A DNA stretch of 64,000 nt, taken from the NCBI GenBank assembly GCA_902728285.1, contig CACVBU010001361.1, forward strand, positions 558,001-622,000, written 5' to 3'. How positions within the stretch are numbered: the stretch's first letter is position 1; the number at the start of each line of letters is the position of its first letter. Below are positions 46,723 through 56,678 of the stretch, piece by piece. The notes below the pieces were generated by a model. It saw only the letters and a program-made list of their open reading frames with translations, did not search any database and was not told the DNA's origin. The position numbers and the translations under genes are program-made. The DNA comes from Clytia hemisphaerica (Eukaryota > Cnidaria > Hydrozoa > Leptothecata > Clytiidae).

Positions 46723-49017
46723 CTTTGTGACATCATTAATAACAAATTTCACCTCGACACGAGCATGTAGCGATTTTAAAAGGCGAATCAATTTAGCAGG
46801 TATGCCCAAAATTTCTAGGACCTGCCACAACAGTTCTCGAGGGACACGATCGAATGCCTTAACTAGATCCAAAAATAGGACCCAAGATTCAAGGCCGTGC
46901 TCTTTTCTCTTCTTTATAGCCATTTTGACGGTAAATGGGTAATGTGTGGTACTCCATCCACACATCCTCTCCCTGATCGAAAACCACATTGCGCTTCGTT
47001 GTCAAGGGATTCGGCAACGGGACGGAGCCTGTCATGCAATATTATAGCTACAATTTTATAACACGTTTCAAGTAGCATAATGCCACGATAGTTCCGGCGG
47101 ACATACTGAGGTCTCCTTTCTTTGAAAGAACCTTTAGCTATCCTTTCTCCCATTCTAGGGGTGGTTTTTCACTCTCCCAAAAGTCTAAAATCACGGATTT
47201 GAAAATTTAGTAAGTAGATTCATTTTGAATGATCGATTTCCACACTTGTGGCGGAATTCCGGAATCACCTGGAGCTTTCTCCTTTAGCTTACATGTAGCC
47301 TTTACCATCTCCTCATCAGTGGGGAAGTTATCAAGACCGGTAACGTCTTCTTTGGGTTGAAGTAAGGAGAGAACTGACTCATCATAGATAGGTTGACGAC
47401 CATAAAAAGCTTTGAAGTGATCTTGAAAAACGAGCGCGTTTTCTACCGGAGTTTTACAAATCGAACCATCCTGTTTTTTCATTGATGGTACATCACTAGC
47501 TTTTGTTTTACACAGACCAGCACTGAGTTGTTTGATGTTTTCCCAAAACACTTTAATCCCTGTGTTTGAGGCGTTATTCAGTTCACTACATTTCGAAAAG
47601 ATCCATTCATTTTTAGCTTTCACTACTGTACGCTTTAGGGCTTTCCTAGCCTGTTTCAGCTTCTCGGCGGTAGAACGAAGCGGTCTTGACAAATGTTTCA
47701 ACATTGCAATGTTTCTTCTTTCAATTAATGGAATTAAACTATCCTCTGCTGCAGTGAACCAGCCTGGTGAAGGCTTTTTCTTTTGTGGAAGCGTACTAGA
47801 TGTCGCTTTGACAGAGTCAGATAAACGTGTATATGGAGTGTTTGAAGGGGGTTGAATATTGTAATTCTCCAAAACGGAAGCACGGAAATTTTGACTGGTT
47901 ACATCATTTTTCAGTCCACTATAATCAAGACGTATCAGGCGATCTCGTAGAGAAGTTTTCTTTTTGAGGCGTGAAATCATTCGAAGTTTACATAATATGG
48001 CTGAATGGTCTGAGTCGATCACGTTTTGAGAGACTCCAGCGTCCATCACATATTTGAAATGTTCCTTTTTTACGATAAAATGATCGATTTGGCGTTTTAA
48101 TTTAGATCTAGGGTGGATCCACGTTGCGTAATTATTCTTTCGAAAACAAGTCGTCACTGCAAGTATTTAGTTTAATGATAAGTGGGAAGTGAAACGATGT
48201 CCGACATCGTTAGCATACGATAAGCCAAATTGTCCCACACAAGAGTTATTATGATAGTCAAAAGTTTTGTTAAGACAACTAATGCTCGAATTTGTGTCAC
48301 TTTCAATTATAAGAATATCATTTGGAAGCTTTTTTGAGATACATGCATCTAGATCGTTAAAGAAATTATCCCATTCGGTTTCGGGAGCAACTCCGACTGG
48401 TGCATAAGCAGAGACTACGAACAGTCCTATGTTTCTATTATCAATGTCGACCATCGTTAAACGCACTGCTATTATTCGAGCACTAAATCGGTGAATCTCA
48501 CATCCTGCCGCAGGCATTATGAGCATTTGGGCTGATGATAATACCGACTCCTAGCGAACCTCTATTGTTTGTTTGAATTTCTTTACCAGATAACAAAAGT
48601 TTATATCCATAATTACCGTCAAGATTCTCTGGTCCTGTTCTCCAAGTTTTTTGTATACAACAAATAAAAATGTTCCTTTTATGTAGCATTAGAGTAATCT
48701 GGTTGATACGATCATCCGATTTGAGACCAAGAGCGTTTTGAGATAGAATTTGTACAATGTTCCTTTTTAACGCTTTTCGTGTGTGTGTCAATGTGGCCGT
48801 TCGCGACACGTCCACATCCGGAGCTTCAAGGTCCACCATCATCAGTTGCGGAAAGGATCGGTCCAATGCTGAAAATTGATCTCCGATGGCAAACCACTCC
48901 AACACGATCAACACTCCATCGTCATTGTGAATGTGATTTTTGTTCTTCTTGGGTGTGGTGGACCTCTCTTAATGGGCTATTCCAGAAATAGTCTGTACCC
49001 CCTATGTTGAGGAGGTG

Positions 49018-49245
49018 TGACGTCCAGGGTGGTCCTTTTTTGAGTGTAAAAGTCCAGGGTGGTAACCATATGTTGAGGAAAAAAATCCAGGGTGGTCCGG
49101 TTTTTCAGAGGAAAAAATCCAGGGTGGTCCAGTTTTTCAGAGGAAAAAAATCCAGGGTAGTCCAATTTTTCAGAATGAAAAAAATTAGGGTGATCTAGTT
49201 TTTCAGAATGAAAAAAAATCTAAGGTGATCCGGTTTTTCGAAGTG
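49018..49245. repeat. TCCAGGGTGGTC minisatellite, left
   Basis: About seven units of roughly 33 bp with the core AAAAAATCCAGGGTGGTCC followed by AGTTTTTCAGAGG, decaying to the right. Confidence 0.85.
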
Positions 49246-49440
49246 AAACATTCCTTTTTTTCAAAAATATAAGATAAGCAACATTCATTTTATTCAAAAA
49301 TTCAAGATATACATGTAACAATCATTTTCTTTCAAGATGTGCAAGTTTCCTTTTCCTTCAAAGATACAAGACATGAAACATGCATTTTCCTTCAAGAATA
49401 CAGAACATCCAACATTCATTTTTTTGAGAAAATAATGCAG
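49246..49440. repeat. Tandem repeat, ~42-bp period
   Basis: Diverged units around ACATTCATTTTNTTCAAGAATACAAGA-type sequence repeat four or five times immediately after the minisatellite. Confidence 0.6.
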
Positions 49441-51055
49441 TTTGATGTTTGTTACAAATAATAAATAGCATGGAACTTTAGCCAAGTGTTTAAAAAGTTG
49501 ATAATACTGTATGTCGTCACAGAAGCTCCTATTAAGGATAGGCAAGGAGTTTTGCATCAAAATTGGGCCAAATAGAAACAGAAATGCAGTGCTTTTGATT
49601 TTCAAAATAAGGCCAAACTGCAATCAAGACACAACAAACGAAGACCAAGAAAGGTAATTCAATTTTATATCAGCTAATTGAAAACCATACGATATATTTC
49701 TGAAGAGTAATAGCCTGTACGGCTAGAAGTGTATCTGTAATGATGTATGTAATATGTAGCCAGCTATACCCTACTTAGTAGCACGACCGGCATGGTTTTC
49801 TTACAAACGCCCAATCGAAAGAAAACAATTCTAATGTTTTTAAAAATGGGGAGTAAATGGGATCCGAAATAATAGAAGATCTTTGTCATAATTTCCGAAA
49901 TACAGTGTAAAAGTTGTTTTAGTTTCAATACAGATTTTTGTTTTGTTTTTAAGCAACTTATCAACAAAACTCCAAAATTTAAGAATGAAATTTTCTTATC
50001 ACCGATATTTTTACCACCATCAAATTTTAAGTGGTTAATGGATCCTTTCCTATCCTGCATCATAATTGTTTTATACTATCTTTAATATTTTGTAATTTTT
50101 TCTTGTGACCTAACTTATTCGACATTTATTTATTTGCCCCCGCAAGGAGCGCAGCGACTGAGGAGGCATTCATAGCTTCACGCAATATATTGGACTGGAA
50201 TCTCGATTTTTTGCGAATTGTTTTTGTTTTTGCGTCGTAATCGGCTTTCCGGCCAAATAAGTGTTCCGCGAAAATAAGGCGGTAAATTATACAGCGGTAA
50301 ATGTTATACATATTTTCATATTACGTTATATGCTATTACCATTATTGCGTATTACATTTTATTAGTTTTGATTTATGATTGAAAAGCTGAAGCGAGTGTT
50401 ATAAATGCAAATTATAGAAAAAGTATAGTGATTACACCATAACACGAATTACAATATTACTTGTTCAAATCAAAACAAACAAAATGGCAGACTGGTTATG
50501 ATGATGAGCTGATTCATTGACTGGAAAAAGTGTTTTGTATGTTAAATTTTGTTTCTTGTCTTTCAAACTGAATACTAAATATTGTAATTTAGTTAGAAGT
50601 TCATTTCAGCAATGATTTCAATTCTTTTTCTGGAATCTTTAAAGAAGTTTGCTCAAGTTTTCAAATGTACATTTGATATTTTTGTTCAAACTGTAATTTA
50701 TCTTTGTCTGTTATTATACTAATAACTAGCTTTATTGTTTATAGAGCTTCTTGAGCTTTAAAGACCATCATATGGTCGTAACTCGAGAAAGTCCTTCTTA
50801 ACTTGGTAAAACAAGATACCGGCAAAGTACAAAAAAGTTGAATGTACACATAAGTAAAGTTGAATCCAAAAGTGGTTGAATGTGTTGAATGTCAATCGAT
50901 GTTTTTTTTTTGGTCTTCAAAATAGATTTACCTCACTTAGAGTGTTTTCACTGTTTGTTCAGTGTGGTAAATCTATTTTAAAAACCTGAAAAAAGTTTGT
51001 TTACATTCGTTTAACTTTGCATGCGCACGTTCCACTTTTTCATGCAGTTGTGATA
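49441..51055. other. Interior of the candidate large element, no gene
   Basis: No recognisable protein. A hairpin AAAATAGATTTACC/GGTAAATCTATTTT sits at about 50922-50982. Confidence 0.4.
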
Positions 51056-51220
51056 GGGGCTGTCCATATAGTACGTACGCAAAGATTCTCCAAAAATTTG
51101 ATACCCCCTCCCCCCATGTACGCAGAGAACAATAGAAATGATGTCATTTATACAATAGATGTACGCTTTTGCTAAACCCCCTCTCCCCCTTCACTGCGTA
51201 CGTACTATATGGATGGCCCC
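51056..51220. mobile_element. 165-bp MITE with GGGGCTGTCCATATAGTACG ends
   Basis: The left end GGGGCTGTCCATATAGTACG and the inverted right end GGGGCCATCCATATAGTACG agree except at two positions. This terminus type is common in animal non-autonomous hAT-like elements, but no 8-bp duplication is clear; ATAG occurs on both sides. Confidence 0.75.
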
Positions 51221-51646
51221 ATAGCCTAAATAACATACGCTCTAGGGGTTTGGTGAAATAGCTCCAATTCTAGCTTTCCAAGTTAAGGCATTTAACGGTG
51301 GTTAGACTAGGCACACAGACAGTCATACAGGAACACCATAAAGTGAGAGTATATAGCTAAAAACTCAAAAATTCTAGTTTCCTGAAGGCCCGTCTCTTCA
51401 TTGTCTGCGCTGCAATCATATCTTCAATCCTTTCAGCTTGGAGAAAAGATTGCATCATGAAAAAGTACTATGCACTTGAAAAAAAATTAGGCACATTTCA
51501 ACTTTTCGACTGTACGTCTAAATGGACCACAATGACATTCCTTTATTTTTCTTTTGACTGCAATCACAGCGTACGCAAGTGGAGCCTGGGCCTTAACTAG
51601 GATTGGTCTATTTCAGATGGCGCAGAAATTTTTGATAAATTTTATA

Positions 51647-51810
51647 CCTAAAAGGAAGAAATTTTGGCGGGAATTTAATTTGGCGGATGGCCAAAAAAGT
51701 TTTTTCAGAGGGAATTTAATTTGGCGGATGGCGGAAAATTTCTTTTTTCCGCCATCCGCCAAATTAAATTCCCGCCAAATTAAAGATGGCCAAAATTTCT
51801 TCCTTTAAGG
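51647..51810. mobile_element. 164-bp MITE carrying four TTTGGCGGGAA-type boxes
   Basis: CCTAAAAGGAAGAAATTTTG at the left and the inverse CCTTAAAGGAAGAAATTTTG at the right bound a nearly complete hairpin. TTTTGGCGGGAATTTAATTT appears in both orientations. This is the clearest copy of the family seen also at 13189, 21213 and 24969. Confidence 0.8.
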
Positions 51811-52155
51811 GGGCTATTGTTTACTAGGCAAAGTAGCAATAGAGAATTGTTGAAATATATACCAGACAATGAAAAATAAACAAGCTATTTCTGATTGGTT
51901 ACCTTGTTGAATTATTCAGCGCTATATATTTTGCCTACAATCTAAGATGTCTGCAGCATTATCGGAAAAGGTCTATTTAGTGAATGATCATGACATATAT
52001 TGTTGTAAGAAAAAACAAACAAACAAGGAGATGTGAATGTCAGTAAGATAATGATACTATGATTTTCGAAATATGTTTTTGAGAAGCTTTTCAATATTTT
52101 CCTTGAATTTCATTAAATTGTCAAGCTGCATGAATTCTTCAAGTATTTTGTTAAT
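51811..52155. other. Non-coding gap
   Basis: Nothing recognisable. On - it contains a short open stretch (LEEFMQLDNLMKFKENIEK) that begins right at the edge of the next element. Confidence 0.35.
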
Positions 52156-55142
52156 GGGGGGGCGTACGATCTGGCGGTACTCGGGATAAGGCCTAATTTA
52201 GGGCCGGGAAGCGGTAAAAACGATAAAAAGTATTCGGGAAACGGTATTTTGAAAGAGCCACGGTGACGGTAAAACACCTGATTTTTCGTCCGGGATGAGG
52301 TAATTCTTATAAAAAACAACGGTATTTCGGTAAAAGTCATACGTAGACGGTACATAAAATTTTCGGACTATAATAAAAAAAGCTTGTCACAGGAGTCAGC
52401 AGAAAGGAAAAAAAAATGTGAAAAACTCCCCCAAAAAAAAAGGATCTTTCACCAGGAACGGGTTTATTTTGAGGCTTTTTGAGGCTTTTTAATACAGGGA
52501 GGAAAACGTTGGGTTTGTAAAGTTGAGCTACAATGTCTGTCTGTCACCTCGAAACTTTGGCGCAGGCTGGAGTCTTCAAAAATGGTCGAATTCGGCTGAA
52601 ACTTTGCACGCTTGTTCTTGTTCCTTGGGTGAATCCCTTGGGTGTTTTTGGACCTACCCCGGTGGAGGTCCTATAAATTAACCTATGTTCGTCCGTTCGT
52701 TCGTTTGTTCGTTCGTTTGTTCGTTCGTTACCAACTTTTCTCGAGATTGGCTCATTAGTTTTTTCTGATTTTTTGCACAAAGATGTGTAGCTATAAACAC
52801 TCGAATGTGACGGAGCCCGATTTTCGAAAAAAATTTTTTTTGGGCAAATTTGGGCCAAAAAACGGCTAAAAAATGGGTTTTTTGGACTTTGTGAAAAATT
52901 GGATAATTAATTTTTTCTGATTTTTTGCATGAAAGTAGGGTACAATCATAGGTAAAAGATGGCTAAAGCAGATTTTCGCAAAAAAATTTTGTTGGCTCAA
53001 AAAACGCATGTTTATCTATAAGAATCACCATTAATAAGCATACATCAATGTTCTTAGTCAAATTACTCAATTTTTTTTATGAGGTAGATGTCTTTTTTGC
53101 TCAAGAGGGCTTAGTTTTGAAGAATATGTGTGTTTAGACAGGAAATTTTGTTTGCTTGGCGTGTTTTTATGGAAAAACTGGCCAAATTTGATATTTTTTT
53201 ATAAGCACATTATCAATTACTTAGGTATTAGCTTTTCTCGAGATGGGCTCTTGCATTGTTTATGATTTTTTGCACAAAGATGCATAACTATAAACCCTCG
53301 AATGTGACGGAGCCCGAATTTCGAAAAAAAATGTTTTTGAGCAAATTTGGGCTAAAAACGGCTAAAAAACGGGTTTTTTGGACTTTTATAAAAAATTGCA
53401 TCATTAATTTTTTGTATGAAAGAAGGGCACCATCATAGGTAAAAGATGGCTCAAGCAGATTTTTGCAAAAAAGTTTGTTGGCTCAAAAAAACGCATGTTT
53501 ATCCATAAGAATCACTATTAATAAGCATACATCAATGTTCTTAGTCAAATTACTCAATTTCTTTTATGAGTTAGATGTTTTTTTTTGCTCACGAGGACTT
53601 AATTTTAAAGAATATGTGTGTTTTGACATAAAATTTGGGTTGCTTGGCGTGATTTTATAGAAAAACTGGCCAAATTCGATATTTTTTATAAGCACATTAT
53701 CAATAACTTAGGTATTAGCTTTTCTCGAGATTGGCTGTTTTATTCTTTATGATTTTTTGCACAAAGATGCATAACTATAAACCCTCGAATGTGACGGAGC
53801 TCGATTTTTGAGAAAAAATTTATGGGGTAAATTTCAGCTAAAAAACGGCCAAAAAAAGAGTTTTTTGGACTTTGTGAAATATTGGATCATTGTTTTTTTC
53901 TGATTTTTTGCATGAAATTAGGTAAAAGATGGCTCAAGCAGATTTTTGTAAAAAGAGGATTTTTCAGCTCAAAAGACGCATCTTTATCTATAAGAATCAC
54001 TATTAATAAGCATAAATTAATGTTCTCAGCCAAATTGGTCAATTTTTTGACGAGATGGATGTTTTTTTGCTCACGAAGTCTTGAATATGAAAGATATTTC
54101 AAGAGCATGAAATTTTAGTTTCTAAATGTTTTTTTTATAAGAAACAAATGACTAATTTTAATAGATCGTCACTGTTTGTGTTCTGAATGATTGTTTAATG
54201 GTCACGTCAAGTAGATATCAATTATAAATATGTGTTAAATGCATAACCAGGTAGGTCCATAAAAGTATCACTTGTTTTTTCAATGATTTATCATAGCCGG
54301 AAGGGCTAGATTGCAGTTTTAACCTTTATCTAGCAAAAAAAATTAGGTTTGGTAGAGCAATCAAGATAAACTCGAAACCCCGGGGGGGGGGGGGGTACTA
54401 GGGCAAGATGGGTTACGAGGATGCTCTGCTGGTCAGGGTACCTTTTTTAACCTCCACGAGTCCCAGGTAGGGTCGCAAAAACACCAGAATAGAAAAATCA
54501 GTCCCTCGTAGGGTGCCTTTTTTTGGAAAATTTTGGGAAAAAGTAGGACATTTGAGAAAATTTTGGAATTTCAGTCCAATTCAGGGTCACTTTTTTCGCA
54601 AATTTCGAGTCCCACGTAGGGTCCATTTTTCGAACCTGAGCGGAGCAACCCCGTCGGTCGATAAGGGTAATACCCCCCGGGCTCCAAACTCCTTTCGTGA
54701 AACTGTGCTATTTTTTGAACATTTTTTAACATTTTCAAAAGCGTGCTTAACTTTAAAATGACATAACTCAATGAATAATGATTCAAATTGAAAAAAGGAC
54801 CCACCAAAGTTTTAGTACCACATTAACATAAAAAAGTCGTTCTATTCTAAACATTTCCACCTTGACATAATCAAACGTCCGGACTTTTTTCTGGGACACC
54901 CAGTACATTTTTTTCTTTAGAAAGGTATTTTATCTCTGTAAATTTTTGCAATCGAAACAAAATACGAAAATAATGAGTCGAAAATTCTGCAAAATGAAAT
55001 AGAATGTGTATCGACTTCTAGTCTTTAGAATTTTATGGGAAAAACAGCGGGACCGGTATTTTCGTAAATTTTGGACGGGATAACGGTAATTTTCAAAAAA
55101 ATGGCCGGGATGGCGGTAATTCAAAACCTCGTACGCCCCCCC
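52156..55142. mobile_element. 3-kb element with GGGGGGGCGTACGA ends
   Basis: Seven G plus CGTACGA at the left and the inverse TCGTACGCCCCCCC at the right. Subterminal sequence on both sides repeats GGCGGTAA/ACGGTATTT and CGGGAT motifs. It encloses GGACCTACC copy C and a poly-G-led repeat (54380-54700). No transposase is seen. Confidence 0.6.
52649..54259. mobile_element. GGACCTACC-ended repeat, copy C, with three ~480-bp tandem units
   Basis: Bounded by TGGACCTACC and GGTAGGTCCA. After GTTCGTTCGTTTG runs, three units start at about 52733, 53229 and 53718, each with AGCTTTTCTCGAGATKGGCT, GTGACGGAGCYCGA, a TGATTTTTTGCAYGAAA block and AAGAATCACYATTAATAAGC. This is the longest copy; A and B keep fewer or shorter units. 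Confidence 0.8.
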
Positions 55143-55220
55143 ATCATTCCATTCGTTTGTCAATTCTGTCATAGAGTTTTACAGTTAGGCACCTTGGCCT
55201 CTAACCCACTCTTCTTACAA

Positions 55221-56219
55221 TCATGTTGTTTCCGTCGTAAATTTCTTTAAATAGAATTTAGTCCTAGGACTACCTCTCACTTTCCATATATGACTCTTGT
55301 CTTCTTCTTTCGATGTTTTTTCTTTTGCTTTATGATGCCATTGTTTTATTATCTCGCGTTCTTTCCTTGAAAAATCGTCTGATACTCTAAAATCATCGTC
55401 TTTATTTAGTTTGTGGGCTGATGCAAGTATTCTAATCCTTTCTTCTTCACTCTTGAGAGTAACTTTTAATGGTCTCCATCGTTCATTTGTATACATTTCA
55501 TCTTTACGAGCACCTATGCGTTCTACCTTGATTATCGTCACATCGAAACCCATTTGTTGTTTCAATGTTCTTTCTATAAAATCTTTGTCACCAACTCGTT
55601 GCCCTTCTTCGTTTTCGTGCTTTTTTTCACCTAAATCATGCACCATGATGTTGCACTTGGTTGATTTTAGCCAATGCTCCTCTTCGTTCACTGATTTGAT
55701 GAAACTTTTTATGGTCACCTCTTGTTTTTGTAGATCTTCTTTGGTGACTTCTGCATATGATTGTTTTTTTGTTTCTGTGTTGTTGAGCTGTGTTTCAGAT
55801 CGTTTGTTGTTCTGTTCTTTGTTGACGTCTTTTTTATTCATTAGCTTCTCGACTTTTCTTTCTAGAGAGGTTATTCTCTCGTTGAAAACTAATTTCAATC
55901 CATGATGTTCATCTTTATCTGCTTCCTTCGCTGTAATGTTACTGCGAGATTTTTGTCTACTTGTTTTAATCCTCTCAAGTAAGAGTGGCGTTATTGTAAC
56001 ACAATTTCCACATTCGAAGCGCCGGCTTTTATATTGCAGACAAAGCTGAATCTGATAGGCCGGGAGCTCAGAGCAAGCATAATGGACAAGTCTATCACAT
56101 CTCCTACATTGTAAGGTGTCGTTATCTGCTATGATGGTGTTTGTTAGACAGTTATAGGGTGTGCAATATCCATAATTTTGTTGAATTTCCTTGTTAGAGT
56201 TTTCGTTGATTTCCGCCAT
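55221..56219 (-). CDS. LINE ORF1 protein with PHD finger, coiled coil and RRM-like core
   Basis: An intact 332-residue open frame with a true ATG. Residues about 37-75 form a Cys/His zinc finger of PHD type (LQCRRCDRLVHYACSELP, then FECGNC). A Lys/Glu-rich coiled-coil region follows (about 105-175), and the C-terminal half (NIMVHDLGEKKHEN, then KVERIGARKDE and RPLKVTLKSEEERIRIL) resembles the nucleic-acid-binding core of non-LTR retrotransposon ORF1 proteins. PHD fingers in ORF1 are known from CR1-like elements. ORF1p packages element RNA in a cytoplasmic particle. No ORF2 follows on -: about 80 bp past the stop, the 52156-55142 element begins. Whether this is a stranded ORF1 or an exapted single-copy gene cannot be told from the sequence. 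Confidence 0.75.
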   Translation of the reverse strand: MAEINENSNKEIQQNYGYCTPYNCLTNTIIADNDTLQCRRCDRLVHYACSELPAYQIQLCLQYKSRRFECGNCVTITPLLLERIKTSRQKSRSNITAKEADKDEHHGLKLVFNERITSLERKVEKLMNKKDVNKEQNNKRSETQLNNTETKKQSYAEVTKEDLQKQEVTIKSFIKSVNEEEHWLKSTKCNIMVHDLGEKKHENEEGQRVGDKDFIERTLKQQMGFDVTIIKVERIGARKDEMYTNERWRPLKVTLKSEEERIRILASAHKLNKDDDFRVSDDFSRKEREIIKQWHHKAKEKTSKEEDKSHIWKVRGSPRTKFYLKKFTTETT

Positions 56220-56678
56220 ATTGTTGCATTTTCAGGATCGTGGCAGCGGGATCCATTTACTTTTATAGTTGGCTAATTTGGTTGGCTACATTCAAATATC
56301 ACAAAATAAAGCGCAAACAATTACGGCATGACGCATGACACCGGTTCAAACAGTTATATAACGGGACCCTTGAGAAGATTGATTTTTAGTCAAAATTTCC
56401 CCTTTACACATGCAGTAAACGTCTTTTTTATAAGGAACACGTTTATAAGGAACTTGAGATTGAAAATGGTTCAAAAAAAAAGAATTGTTAAGGAACTGCT
56501 CAGGCTGAGGATAAAAAAACTAGTTAAGGAACAGAGATTTAAATTTGAAGTTTCACACATTTACAAAAGCCTAAACAAAAAGATGACAATAAAATATTGA
56601 CGAAACAAACATTCAAACGTCAAAGAAGATGGATTGCACTTTTTTGAATGTTTAAATGTATATTTTTCTTGTTTACAG

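Larger units (their letters stand above)
44930..48920 (-). pseudogene. Non-LTR retrotransposon (LINE) ORF2 remnant: endonuclease and reverse transcriptase
   Basis: Read on -, from 48914 downward: an APE-type endonuclease (QNALGLKSDD near 48750, NNRGSLGVGIIISPNA near 48560, VVSAYAP near 48410, then ILIIESDTNSSI and RQIDHFIV...DSDHSAI near 48090 and 48020), a linker, then RT with NYRGIMLLETCYKI near 47090, CGFRSGRGCVDG, LFLDLVKAFDRVPREL near 46870, and, after two inserted MITEs, GVKQGDILGPLLF near 45850 and the catalytic EYADDTAVLF near 45670. The C-terminus has LLHGAEHWCLTE near 45230 and RLPRKLL near 45030. Frameshifts at several points make it dead. ORF1, the 3' tail and target duplications were not found. 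Clade not assigned. Confidence 0.88.

Noticed and set aside
49294..49623. 109-residue open frame on -
   Set aside because: Half of it covers the ~42-bp tandem repeat at 49246-49440; no domain.
55411..55905. 164-residue Ser/Phe/Cys-rich open frame on +
   Set aside because: Antisense shadow of the LINE ORF1 on -.
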